Shown: positions 35,194 to 43,445 of the stretch, one piece after another
Position numbering within the stretch: the stretch's first letter is position 1
Layout of the letters: every line of letters starts with the position of its first letter
Source: Lachnospiraceae bacterium
GTDB taxonomy: Bacteria > Bacillota > Clostridia > Lachnospirales > Lachnospiraceae
Direction: 5' to 3'
DNA length: 60,048 nt
Assembly (NCBI GenBank): GCA_021770755.1
Contig: JAETQI010000026.1
Location: 1-60,048, forward strand
Program-made: the position numbers and the translations under genes
Notes under the pieces: generated by a model
Database searches by the model: none
The model's input: the letters and a program-made list of their open reading frames with translations, nothing else
What the model was told of the DNA's origin: nothing

Positions 35194-36942
35194 ATGGCTT
35201 GGTACGATGAAGCTGTCTTTTACCACATCTATCCTTTGGGACTTGCAGGCGCGCCGAAGGAAAACGCTTACGGGGAGCCGGAGCACCGTCTGAACACGCT
35301 GCTTCCCTGGATCGACCACATCAGGAGCATTGGCTGCAACGCCATCTATATCGGACCATTATTTGAATCAGTCGGACACGGCTACGAGACGACCGATTAT
35401 AAAAAACTCGACAGCCGTCTCGGCGATAATGAGGACTTAAAGAATTTCGTGGCTGAATGCCACAAAAAAGAGATCCGGGTGATCTTTGACGGCGTGTTCA
35501 ACCACACCGGACGCGATTTCTTTGCGTTCAAAGACATCAAAGAAAAGCGCGAGGGATCCCAGTACAAGGACTGGTACTGCAATGTGAACTTCTGGGGAAA
35601 CAACGAGTACAACGACGGCTTCAGCTACGACAACTGGGGCGGATACAACCTGCTCGTGAAACTCAACCAGCGCAATCCCGCAGTGAAGGACTACATCTGT
35701 GATGTCATCCGCTTCTGGGTGAGCGAGTTTGATGTGGACGGTATCCGTCTCGATGCGGCGGACGTGCTCGACTTTGACTTTATGAAAGCGCTCAGACACG
35801 TCGCAAACGAGGTCAAGCCTGACTTCTGGCTGATGGGGGAGGTCATACACGGAGATTATTCGCGCTGGGTGAATGAAGGGACGCTGCACTCCGTCACCAA
35901 CTACCAGCTCCATAAGGCGCTCTACTCCGGCAACAACGACCACAACTTCTTTGAGATCGCACACACGGTAAAGCGCCTGTACGAGATGGGCAGCAACAAC
36001 CCCAACGGCTTCAAGCTCTACAATTTCGTAGACAACCATGATGTGGAGCGCATCTACACCAAACTAAACAACAAGGCACACTTCACGCCGGTTCATATCC
36101 TGCTGTACACGCTGCCGGGAATCCCCTCCCTGTACTACGGATCAGAGTTCGGCATCGAGGGCAGAAAAGAGAAGTTCTCCGACGATTCTCTCCGGCCGGC
36201 GCTCAACCTGGACGACTACAAAAATGCCCTGACAGACAATTCCTTCACCGCGCTGATCGCGGCGCTCGGACGCATCAGACAGCAGTCAAAGGCGCTGTCC
36301 TACGGCGACTACAGAGAACTGAAGCTCATGAACCGCCAGTACGCCTTCTCGCGCAATTTCGAGGGCGAAAGCGTGGTCGTCACCGTCAACAATGACGACA
36401 GTGACTTCACCATGACCGTTCCAGCCGGAAATGCCGCGGAATATGCCGGCGCACTCTCCGGCCAGAAAGTACGCGTGGAAAACGGCAATATCTGCGTCAA
36501 TGTCAAGGCAAATTCCGGCGAGATCTGGCTGCCTGTCACAGACCAGACTGCCAGCAGGCTGTCCGATATAACACCTGTGGCGCTCCACGTGGAGGACGCC
36601 GTGAAGAATGCCGTTGCACCTGCCACCGAAAAAGCACCGGAAAAAGCGCCAGGCAACCATGATGCAGACCCAAAAGCGCCCGAAAAAGCGTCCCATGACA
36701 ATAGCGCTGCCACAAAAGAATCCGATCCTGCTGCAGCAAAAGCGACTGCTACTGCCGCCGTACCTGCTGCCAAAGCGCCGGAAACCTCCGAGGACTTCGA
36801 GCGCGGAAAGATCGCAGGACTCCAGGAGGCGATCATCGCCATCATGGAGAAAAACGGACCTGTCACCGACCAGATGCGCAAAGACGTCACCGACAATGTC
36901 TATCACGATTCGCTGATCAACTGGATCAAGAGTTTCCGCTGA
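35194..36942 (+). CDS. Cytoplasmic GH13 alpha-glucan hydrolase with disordered tail
   Basis: An alpha-amylase family enzyme, 582 residues, without a signal peptide, so it should act on maltodextrin or glycogen fragments in the cytosol. The (beta/alpha)8 barrel has VIFDGVFNHTG (region I), DGIRLDAAD (nucleophile Asp187), FWLMGEVIHGDY (acid/base Glu216) and FVDNHDVERI (Asp283). Regions of the cyclomaltodextrinase/neopullulanase type are suggested by GYETTDYKKLD. After a beta domain ending near residue 450, the C-terminus continues as about 85 residues rich in Ala, Lys, Pro and Glu and then a helical segment (FERGKIAGLQEAIIAIMEKN). That tail is unusual. AAAGGGGGACATAAA precedes the ATG. Confidence 0.92.
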   Translation: MAWYDEAVFYHIYPLGLAGAPKENAYGEPEHRLNTLLPWIDHIRSIGCNAIYIGPLFESVGHGYETTDYKKLDSRLGDNEDLKNFVAECHKKEIRVIFDGVFNHTGRDFFAFKDIKEKREGSQYKDWYCNVNFWGNNEYNDGFSYDNWGGYNLLVKLNQRNPAVKDYICDVIRFWVSEFDVDGIRLDAADVLDFDFMKALRHVANEVKPDFWLMGEVIHGDYSRWVNEGTLHSVTNYQLHKALYSGNNDHNFFEIAHTVKRLYEMGSNNPNGFKLYNFVDNHDVERIYTKLNNKAHFTPVHILLYTLPGIPSLYYGSEFGIEGRKEKFSDDSLRPALNLDDYKNALTDNSFTALIAALGRIRQQSKALSYGDYRELKLMNRQYAFSRNFEGESVVVTVNNDDSDFTMTVPAGNAAEYAGALSGQKVRVENGNICVNVKANSGEIWLPVTDQTASRLSDITPVALHVEDAVKNAVAPATEKAPEKAPGNHDADPKAPEKASHDNSAATKESDPAAAKATATAAVPAAKAPETSEDFERGKIAGLQEAIIAIMEKNGPVTDQMRKDVTDNVYHDSLINWIKSFR

Positions 36943-36956
36943 TTCATCGAACAACA

Positions 36957-36998
36957 AAAAGTGGAACCTGTCAGCCAAAGCTGACAGGTTCCACTTTT
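36957..36998. terminator. Bidirectional terminator between the GH13 gene and mgtC-like gene
   Basis: AAAAGTGGAACCTGTCAGC, loop CAAA, GCTGACAGGTTCCACTTTT; a 19-base perfect stem with A- and T-runs at both ends. Confidence 0.95.
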
Positions 36999-37685
36999 CT
37001 AAATCTCCTCTATTAGTTTGAGACCTTCTATGCCGCTCACCATCCGAATAATGTCGGAATGTGAGACGTGCTTTTTCGTCTTGATCTGAAGAATCGCCAC
37101 GATCTCCTTTTGCTCATTGTCATACACCTTTGAAATCTGCATATCCAACACTTTGATCGCATGCTCATTTAAAAGTTCGATCAGACGGTTCATACCCTCG
37201 GCAGAAGCAAAATTTGTGTACAGTCTTATATAATGTGATTTTTCCCTAAAAAAGTATTCTACTTTTCTCAAAACTGTCATAACAAGCAAAACCGCCGCTC
37301 CTGCAGCAACTGCTCCTTCATAAAACCCTATTCCTGCCGCAAGTCCCAGACATGCCGAAGACCAGAGTCCTGCCGCCGTTGTCAACCCGCGGACCTGATT
37401 TCTCTTTGTGACAATGATCGTTCCCGCTCCCAGAAAACCGATCCCGCTGATGACCTGAGCACCTAATCTGGAAGGATCTCCCGATTCAAAATGATTACAG
37501 ATGTATTGATTGGTCATCATCACAGAAGCCGCACCCAGGCATACAAGCATGTAAGTCCGAAATCCGGCAGGCTGGTTTTTACTTCCCCGCTCCAGACCGA
37601 TCATCCCCCCGATTGTCAATGCCAGCATGACACGCAGAGCAATCGTTCCTACACTAAGCTCCCTTAACAGATCCGCAGACAGCAT
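36999..37685 (-). CDS. MgtC/SapB family membrane protein
   Basis: A 228-residue protein with four to five N-terminal membrane helices and a C-terminal ACT-like domain (LIELLNEHAIKVLDMQISK). The signature ALTIGGMIGLERGSKNQPAG and the motif GISGIGFLGAGTIIV-type segment (here VISGIGFLGAGTIIVTKRNQ) are diagnostic. The family is linked to growth at low magnesium and to control of ATP synthase in pathogens; in commensals its role is open. AAAGGAGGGGAGAGG precedes the ATG. It is the last gene of the minus-strand run that starts at the LacI-type regulator, 32 bases after the metallo-hydrolase gene. Confidence 0.93.
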   Translation of the reverse strand: MLSADLLRELSVGTIALRVMLALTIGGMIGLERGSKNQPAGFRTYMLVCLGAASVMMTNQYICNHFESGDPSRLGAQVISGIGFLGAGTIIVTKRNQVRGLTTAAGLWSSACLGLAAGIGFYEGAVAAGAAVLLVMTVLRKVEYFFREKSHYIRLYTNFASAEGMNRLIELLNEHAIKVLDMQISKVYDNEQKEIVAILQIKTKKHVSHSDIIRMVSGIEGLKLIEEI

Positions 37686-37717
37686 CCTCTCCCCTCCTTT
37701 CCATGGATGATATCCCT

Positions 37718-38401
37718 TTATACTTCCACATACCGAAAACCTTTTTCTGAGATCTTCTCTGTAAAATCATTAGTAAAATGCATACAATATACTCTGTTTC
37801 TATGTTCGGCAGGAATTTCCTTTTCAAGTGTTTTCAGAGGACAGTGAGATAGACGCCCTGTCTCAAACTCCGCTGTATCCTGATAGATCAATTGAATCCG
37901 GCCGTCCATGAACTCTTCCACAACCTTCCTGGGAAGTTCATAGGAATCACCGCTGTAAAATATCCTGTCATCCTGAATTTGAATAATGTAGCCAAAGCAC
38001 TCCATATCCGCGGCATGTTTTACTGTCACCGCATCGATCACGATACCATTTACTGTCAATCTCTCTTTTTGCTCATAGACATATGTTTCCTGACCGACTC
38101 CCATTTTTTTCAAAAGCCCTATCAGTGTATCATTTGGATGGATCACTACCACCTTTTTCTCCAGCACATAATAGGTATATGAGATGATAGATGCCAGACT
38201 ACCAACATGATCTGCATGCGCATGTGTTATCAGTATGTATATTTCCTCATATTCCTTTAACAGTTCCTTTTCAAACAGATTTTTAAACACACTTTCACCG
38301 GCATCAATCAAAAACAGGCTATTTTCTCTTGTAAAATAAGCACTTGTATTCCCCAGTACAGGATTAAATGCAGAGCCACAGCCTAAAAACTTCAAAACCA
38401 T
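37718..38401 (-). CDS. MBL-fold metallo-hydrolase (RNase Z/PhnP-like)
   Basis: A 227-residue metallo-beta-lactamase-fold hydrolase. It begins LKFLGCGSAFNP, has an N-terminal LIDAGESVF (metal-binding Asp region), and carries the metal motif ITHAHADHVGS (His60, His62, Asp64, His65). Later ligands are in AADMECFGYIIQIQDDRIFYSGDS and HCPLKTLEKEIP. The subclass that lacks a long insert includes RNase Z and the cyclic phosphodiesterase PhnP. Position in an operon with an ABC importer and a glycerophosphodiesterase suggests a phosphodiester substrate, by inference. The start at 38401 leaves eight bases after the previous stop; the open frame reaches 20 codons further into that gene. Confidence 0.9.
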   Translation of the reverse strand: MVLKFLGCGSAFNPVLGNTSAYFTRENSLFLIDAGESVFKNLFEKELLKEYEEIYILITHAHADHVGSLASIISYTYYVLEKKVVVIHPNDTLIGLLKKMGVGQETYVYEQKERLTVNGIVIDAVTVKHAADMECFGYIIQIQDDRIFYSGDSYELPRKVVEEFMDGRIQLIYQDTAEFETGRLSHCPLKTLEKEIPAEHRNRVYCMHFTNDFTEKISEKGFRYVEV

Positions 38402-38409
38402 AACCACCA

Positions 38410-39252
38410 CTACCTGTCTTTCTTTATTGATTGATTGCGTTGTGCAAGATACTGTATACAATGATGTGTCCAGTCCGTCTGGATGATGTCAAAGCCCTTG
38501 TCTGCGAGCCACCCCCATCCACGATCTGGATCGCCTGTCATAGAGATATCATCATTGTGTCCTGCTGCCAGTCTCACCTTACTGTCATAGACCAGACTGT
38601 TCACCCATAGCAGTTTTCCAGCCTTTTTCATTTTCTCGATATAGCTGTCCTGCGCGATAGGAGAAGTCTCATCCTTAAACACCAGTTCCGCACCAATATA
38701 ATTGATATCCATCTTCTCGATCATGGGTGACATACTGTCCTCTTCCATAAAAACAGGCATATAGTCATACGTTGAAGCAAAAGCTTCAACCCTTTTCAAT
38801 GACTGCTCAGAAGGGTCACTCTTTATCAGTATCTGATCTTTCATTTGATGCCTCTCCACCTTCTTTACCACATGGTCAAGGATATGTATGCATCGGTCAA
38901 GATTCATGATGCATTTCCCTTTGTATTGTTCCAGAATCTCATCAAACGTATTTAACCCCAAAAATGTCTCATTAAAGTCACCATTTACCAGTCTTAAGTT
39001 TCTGATCTCCCCGGATGTCATATTTTCCACGCTGATATGCCGGTCCAGTTGGCTCGGCTCCTTTCCTGTATGAAAAATAAAGATCTCATCGTCGACCGTC
39101 TTGAAGAGATCCATCTCTAAAATATCTGCACCATCCCTTAACGCAATGTCAAACGCCGCGATCGTATTGCACGGAATGTTTCCGCCTGCCGTTCCTCTGT
39201 GTGCTGCAACCAGCAAACCTTTCTCCTCTTTCAATTCAATCAATGTCTTCAT
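38410..39252 (-). CDS. Glycerophosphodiester phosphodiesterase family protein
   Basis: A 280-residue GDPD-fold enzyme without a signal peptide, so it acts in the cytosol. The catalytic set is present: LLVAAHRGTAGGN (His18, Arg19), NTIAAFDIALRDGADILEMD (Asn29, Glu46, Asp48) and IFIFHTGKEP (His61), which replaces the usual HD. The final motif DIIQTDW is also typical. The family cleaves glycerophosphodiesters to glycerol 3-phosphate and an alcohol, though some members act on other phosphodiesters. It starts in an ATGA overlap with the permease gene, so it is coupled to the importer and probably processes the imported compound. Confidence 0.92.
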   Translation of the reverse strand: MKTLIELKEEKGLLVAAHRGTAGGNIPCNTIAAFDIALRDGADILEMDLFKTVDDEIFIFHTGKEPSQLDRHISVENMTSGEIRNLRLVNGDFNETFLGLNTFDEILEQYKGKCIMNLDRCIHILDHVVKKVERHQMKDQILIKSDPSEQSLKRVEAFASTYDYMPVFMEEDSMSPMIEKMDINYIGAELVFKDETSPIAQDSYIEKMKKAGKLLWVNSLVYDSKVRLAAGHNDDISMTGDPDRGWGWLADKGFDIIQTDWTHHCIQYLAQRNQSIKKDR

Positions 39253-41009
39253 TCCTTGTCTCCAGCCTCCTTCTTTGTTCTCCTTAATATTATCCTTTTC
39301 AAAATACTAAAACCACCATAGCGTCCCAGCCACAACGATGCCGTGGAGATCACCATCAGGATCACAGAGTAGACAAACGCCATCGCCTGTGCTTCCGTGG
39401 TCGCCGTCTCTTCCGATGCCCCCTTGATCACAATGCCAAGCGGCTGCAGAAACGGGTGATAGAGAAATACCGACAGATCGTACTCTGACAACAGGCTGTT
39501 AAAATTCAGCACCATCACAGACAATACAACGGGCATGATCACCGGAAGTATCACTCTTCTCAAAGTATAGAATGGCTTTGCCCCCATGACTTTTGCTGCT
39601 TCTTCCAGATTTCCATCCAGGCTGAAAAAAGACGCCCGGATCATTCTGTATGAAAATGGTATCTTGACGACAATATAAGCAAACAGCATCATGACTGGCG
39701 TCCCGATCAATACCTTGCCAAATAAATTCACCCTTCCCACGTCATATGTCATCATCAATCCCATCGCGATCAGTGTGGACGGAAGCAGCCAGGGAATCAG
39801 GATCAGCGGCTCATACACCTTGTCCCATTTGTTCTTTGCTTTTGTGACGATCCTTGCCACGGCAACCGCTATGAACGCAACTACCACAGCCGCCACGATC
39901 GAGTATACGAGACTGACCAGATACGGTTTGTATGCGCTGGGCATCTCAAACAAATGTCTGTAATTTTTCAGAGTGAACGAGGAAAAACTGATCCTGCCTG
40001 TCTTGATCGCCAGCGAATCTGTAAATGAAAATATAAATACGTAGACCACTGGCAGCATATAGATCACAAACATTACATATGCGACAATATGGGCAATGAC
40101 ATTCAGGACAGGGTTCTCTATCTTCTGTCTGGAGATCTTCGCTTTCGTCTTGGAAACGGAAATATAATTTCCCTTCTTTTCCACCTTCTGCATGATGATC
40201 AGCAGGATACTGGTAGCCACACCGAGAATGATCGCTAACAATGCTGCGATCTCCCTGGAATTCTGCATCTGTGCAAACGTCTTGATCATTGGATTGATCG
40301 TCTGAAAATCAGGTCCTCCTACGATTAACGGACCAGCCATGGTGCTGAGTCCGGCAAGAAATGTCAGGATCGTAATTGCAAAGATCGTCGGTTTTAACAC
40401 TGGAAGCACGATCCTAAACAGGATGGTTCCCTGACTCGCTCCCATATTTTTTGCCGCCTCGATCGTGTGGTAATCTAATCCCCTGATCGCGTTTGACAAA
40501 AACATCATGTGGTTTGATGTACCCGAGAATGTCATAATGAACAGAACTGCACCAAAACCGACAAACCAGTTGGGATCCATCTGCGGAAAGAAATTCATCA
40601 ATACCTTCGTCACGATCCCTGATGAACCATACACAAATTTATACCCCGTTACCAGAACCACGCCGCCGTAGATCAAAGTCGTCAGAAATCCCAGACTCAG
40701 TATCTTTGCCCCTTTTATATCAAAATACTCTGTAAATAGCACGATCAAAATGCCTGAGATATTGACAGTGACCATCGAAGCTGTCGCCAGAATAAAGCTG
40801 TTCTTCAGACTGTTCATCGCCCTGGCAGAAGACATGATCTTTGAAACTGCGGCAGTAGAAAACTGTCCATCCTTGACAAACACATTGATCAGAAGATTAA
40901 TATTGGGAAAGATCAGGAACGAGAAGATAAACCATATCAAAGCCACCTTCAGTATCAGGGAAGGAATATTGACATTCCCATCCTTAAACTTTTTAATCAT
41001 TTTATTCAT
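39249..41009 (-). CDS. ABC transporter permease, two fused six-helix domains
   Basis: A 586-residue membrane protein in which two BPD_transp_1 permease domains are joined, as in FbpB/AfuB-type importers. The EAA loops that contact the ATPase are visible in each half: EAAKNMGASQGTILFRIVLP (about residue 190) and EAAKVMGAKPFYTLRRVILP (about 480). At least ten hydrophobic segments are evident, and a cytoplasmic linker of basic residues (SVSKTKAKISRQKI) joins the halves. GGAGGACCTGAT precedes the ATG. It lies 14 bases after the ATPase gene and overlaps the glycerophosphodiesterase gene, so the importer and enzyme are one operon. Confidence 0.93.
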   Translation of the reverse strand: MNKMIKKFKDGNVNIPSLILKVALIWFIFSFLIFPNINLLINVFVKDGQFSTAAVSKIMSSARAMNSLKNSFILATASMVTVNISGILIVLFTEYFDIKGAKILSLGFLTTLIYGGVVLVTGYKFVYGSSGIVTKVLMNFFPQMDPNWFVGFGAVLFIMTFSGTSNHMMFLSNAIRGLDYHTIEAAKNMGASQGTILFRIVLPVLKPTIFAITILTFLAGLSTMAGPLIVGGPDFQTINPMIKTFAQMQNSREIAALLAIILGVATSILLIIMQKVEKKGNYISVSKTKAKISRQKIENPVLNVIAHIVAYVMFVIYMLPVVYVFIFSFTDSLAIKTGRISFSSFTLKNYRHLFEMPSAYKPYLVSLVYSIVAAVVVAFIAVAVARIVTKAKNKWDKVYEPLILIPWLLPSTLIAMGLMMTYDVGRVNLFGKVLIGTPVMMLFAYIVVKIPFSYRMIRASFFSLDGNLEEAAKVMGAKPFYTLRRVILPVIMPVVLSVMVLNFNSLLSEYDLSVFLYHPFLQPLGIVIKGASEETATTEAQAMAFVYSVILMVISTASLWLGRYGGFSILKRIILRRTKKEAGDKE

Positions 41010-41023
41010 ATCAGGTCCTCCAC

Positions 41024-42028
41024 TTAAAACTGCATGATGTCTTTGGGATCGATGTACAGCTCCACACTCTCTCCCACCTTATAGAACATATATCCATCAT
41101 TCTTTTCCAGACATTTTACAGTTTCACCCATACAGGAAAGCGTATACTTCGTCAGGATCCCATTAAACTCACAATCCTGTACTACTGCATCGAGAACTGC
41201 AAAACCGCTTCTGGCTCTGGTAAGGCAGCGCTCAATCCTCACAAAACCTGTTGCGTCCGTCTTAAAAGAAGTCGCAAGCTGTGTATTGATCTCAGTAAGT
41301 ATATTTTTTCCCAGACGATTGATGTCACCGATAAAATCACAGACAAACTCACTGCTTGAATGGTTATATATCTCATAAGGCGTCCCCACCTGTTCGATAT
41401 ATCCGTTGTTGAACACCGCGATCCGATCCGACAAAGTCAGTGCCTCCTCCTGGTCATGTGTCACATAAAGCGTAGTAATCCCCAGATCTTTTTGAAGCCG
41501 TTTCAGCTCTCTTCTCAGATCAATTCGCAGCTTGGCATCAAGATTGGAGAGCGGCTCATCAAGACAGAGAATCTTTGGTTCCAGAACGATCGCCCTCGCC
41601 AATGCAACCCTCTGCTGCTGCCCGCCAGAAAGTTCAGACACATTTTTCTGCAACTGGGCATCTGTGATCTTTATCTTATCCGCCACAGCTCTTACCTTGC
41701 CCTCGATCTCTGTTTTTGAAAATTTCTTTACCTTCAATCCAAAAGCAATGTTATCAAAGACTGTCATCGTCGGAAAAAGCGCATAACTCTGAAATACCAT
41801 GCCGATCTCCCTCTTCTCCACCGGCATATTTACGACATTTCTACCCGCCACCAGAATCTCTCCTCTGGATGGCGTCAAGAAACCTACAAGCGCCCTCAGG
41901 GATGTCGTCTTCCCACAACCGCTGGGACCCAGGAAGGTGAAAAATTCACCTTCCTGAATCTCCAGGTTCAAATTCTCTATCGCCACAAAATTTCCATATT
42001 TAATCTCAACCTGCTTAAATGCTATCAT
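41024..42028 (-). CDS. ABC transporter ATP-binding protein (PotA/FbpC type)
   Basis: A 334-residue importer ATPase. Walker A is FLGPSGCGKTTSLRALVGF (near residue 36), the signature motif is ELSGGQQQRVALARAI, Walker B is ILCLDEPLSNLDAKLR, and the H-loop is TLYVTHDQEEAL. The last 90 residues form the TOBE-type regulatory domain found in the PotA, FbpC and MalK subfamilies. AGGAGGTCAAT precedes the ATG. It sits between the binding protein and the permease genes, in the usual order for this importer class. Confidence 0.95.
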   Translation of the reverse strand: MIAFKQVEIKYGNFVAIENLNLEIQEGEFFTFLGPSGCGKTTSLRALVGFLTPSRGEILVAGRNVVNMPVEKREIGMVFQSYALFPTMTVFDNIAFGLKVKKFSKTEIEGKVRAVADKIKITDAQLQKNVSELSGGQQQRVALARAIVLEPKILCLDEPLSNLDAKLRIDLRRELKRLQKDLGITTLYVTHDQEEALTLSDRIAVFNNGYIEQVGTPYEIYNHSSSEFVCDFIGDINRLGKNILTEINTQLATSFKTDATGFVRIERCLTRARSGFAVLDAVVQDCEFNGILTKYTLSCMGETVKCLEKNDGYMFYKVGESVELYIDPKDIMQF

Positions 42029-42063
42029 ATTGACCTCCTAAAGTCATATACCCTCTGCAATAT

Positions 42064-43170
42064 TTATTTTACATATTCCAGTTCTGCCTTCTCCACCCAC
42101 GCGTCTATATTTTCCGCGATGAATGACCAGTCAAGCTGCTGGGGTTTCAACACAGACATCAACTCTTTAATGTCGTCCGTGACGTTCTCCAACGCATCCT
42201 TCTGGGCCGGTATCGTTCCAAACGCATCAGACCATGCAAGCTGTATCTCAGAACTTCCGAGCCAGTTGAGAAACTCTTCTGCGAGTTCCGGATATTTCGT
42301 CGTCTTGACAATCGCAACGGATTCCACTACATAAGGCACTCCGACGTCCGGTGTCATCACGCCAAATTTGTAGCCGCGCGTCTTCTGCTCTGTCAGAACT
42401 CCGGATGCCCAATGCATATCCATCGGAAGTTCTCCGCTGATAATAGATCCTATGGAATCCTCCCCCTCTGCTATTTTGTGCGCGTTCCCCAGATAGTCTC
42501 TCGCAACCGCCCATCCTTCTTCGGAAATGCCCAGCTCTCCTTCGGGATCCGTATACCTGCTGATGATGCTGGCAAAAACAGTTTTTCCTGTTCCGCCATC
42601 CAGTCCATGAATCTGATAAAGTCCTTTATATTCGTCCTTTACCAGGTCTGTCCAGTCAGCAGGCGGATTCTGCATTTCATTATTGCAGATCAGCACCAGA
42701 GGCGTCGTCGTTACTGGATAATAGTAACCATCCGCGTCGATCAATGTCTGGTCGACACCATCTACCCAATCCGGTTTCCAGGTTCTTAGCGTATCAGCTT
42801 TCTTCAGTTTCTCGTATTCAATGTTATTCTGTCCAAATACGACATCCGCAATAGCATTGTTCTTCTCTGCGATCAGACGGTTTGTCAAGTCTGATGCCCC
42901 CATATTCAACACCTGAATCTTAAATCCTGCCTCCGCCGCCTTCTCGACCAGCCATGCATCACGACCATCGGATCCTGAATTCGTGTATACGATCAGTTCC
43001 TTACTCCTGTCTGCCGCCCCTGATTCCGTCGGCGCTGCATCCTCAACTGTCGTTTCAGTCCCAGTTGTCATTCCTGTTGTTTCTTCACCCGTTTTTTGTT
43101 CCTTCTGGCATCCTGTCATTGATACTACCAGGATACCTGCAAGTAAGATTGACATCATTTTCTTCATCAT
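42064..43170 (-). CDS. ABC transporter substrate-binding lipoprotein (family 1)
   Basis: A 368-residue lipoprotein with signal peptide MMKKMMSILLAGILVVSMTG and lipidated Cys21 (MTGCQKEQ), then a Thr/Glu-rich linker. The mature domain starts ELIVYTNSGSDGRDAWLVEK and resembles the Fe(III)/AfuA-type family 1 binding proteins, several of which bind sugar phosphates or phosphonates rather than iron. No iron-binding tyrosine pair is obvious, which favours an organic phosphate. Together with the fused permease, ATPase, glycerophosphodiesterase and metallo-hydrolase, the likely ligand is a phosphodiester or sugar phosphate; this is inference. AAGGAGAAAAGATT precedes the ATG. The promoter and two operators lie just upstream. 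Confidence 0.92.
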   Translation of the reverse strand: MMKKMMSILLAGILVVSMTGCQKEQKTGEETTGMTTGTETTVEDAAPTESGAADRSKELIVYTNSGSDGRDAWLVEKAAEAGFKIQVLNMGASDLTNRLIAEKNNAIADVVFGQNNIEYEKLKKADTLRTWKPDWVDGVDQTLIDADGYYYPVTTTPLVLICNNEMQNPPADWTDLVKDEYKGLYQIHGLDGGTGKTVFASIISRYTDPEGELGISEEGWAVARDYLGNAHKIAEGEDSIGSIISGELPMDMHWASGVLTEQKTRGYKFGVMTPDVGVPYVVESVAIVKTTKYPELAEEFLNWLGSSEIQLAWSDAFGTIPAQKDALENVTDDIKELMSVLKPQQLDWSFIAENIDAWVEKAELEYVK

Positions 43171-43184
43171 AATCTTTTCTCCTT

Positions 43185-43200
43185 TTTATAACGTGTCATT
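43185..43200. promoter_or_regulatory. Operator-like site C, downstream of the importer promoter
   Basis: TTTATAAC|GTGTCATT. It shares the 13-base sequence TTATAACGTGTCA exactly with site D, 48 bases away, and lies between the predicted transcription start and the ribosome site. Confidence 0.6.
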
Positions 43201-43218
43201 TTCTTGTATCGTGCTTTT

Positions 43219-43247
43219 ATTATATATCCATTATTATAACGTGTCAA
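43219..43247 (-). promoter_or_regulatory. Consensus sigma-A promoter of the importer operon
   Basis: On the minus strand TTGACA, 17 bases, TATAAT: a perfect match to both consensus hexamers. The -35 hexamer is inside operator-like site D. Confidence 0.85.
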
Positions 43248-43248
43248 T
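43233..43248. promoter_or_regulatory. Operator-like site D, overlapping the -35 hexamer
   Basis: ATTATAAC|GTGTCAAT, a palindrome with six of eight symmetric pairs and the central CG typical of LacI-family operators. Confidence 0.65.
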
Positions 43249-43334
43249 ACTTTTAATTGGCTAATATATGGTCATTTTGACGTATTTTCATCTGTATATT
43301 TGTAAATTTTCCATAAATATTATTCTTTTTTAAG

Positions 43335-43350
43335 ATTTTAACGTTATAAT
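43335..43350. promoter_or_regulatory. Operator-like site B, upstream of the importer promoter
   Basis: ATTTTAAC|GTTATAAT, seven of eight symmetric pairs, about 90 bases upstream of the -35 hexamer; suited to looping or auxiliary binding. Confidence 0.55.
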
Positions 43351-43375
43351 ATCATCTTCCTTTCATTTCATTTAC

Positions 43376-43422
43376 AAAAAACAAAAAAAATGATTTCACG
43401 AATCAATGCATTCGTAAAATCA
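43376..43422 (-). terminator. Terminator of the LacI-type regulator gene
   Basis: On the minus strand TGATTTTACGAAT pairs with ATTCGTGAAATCA and is followed by eight T residues. Confidence 0.9.
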
Positions 43423-43445
43423 ATTTTCATTTAGCTATGCTACAT

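Noticed and set aside
36286-36978. Long minus-strand frames opposite the end of the GH13 gene
   Set aside because: They arise from the low-complexity tail codons read backwards and run through the terminator; no ribosome site.
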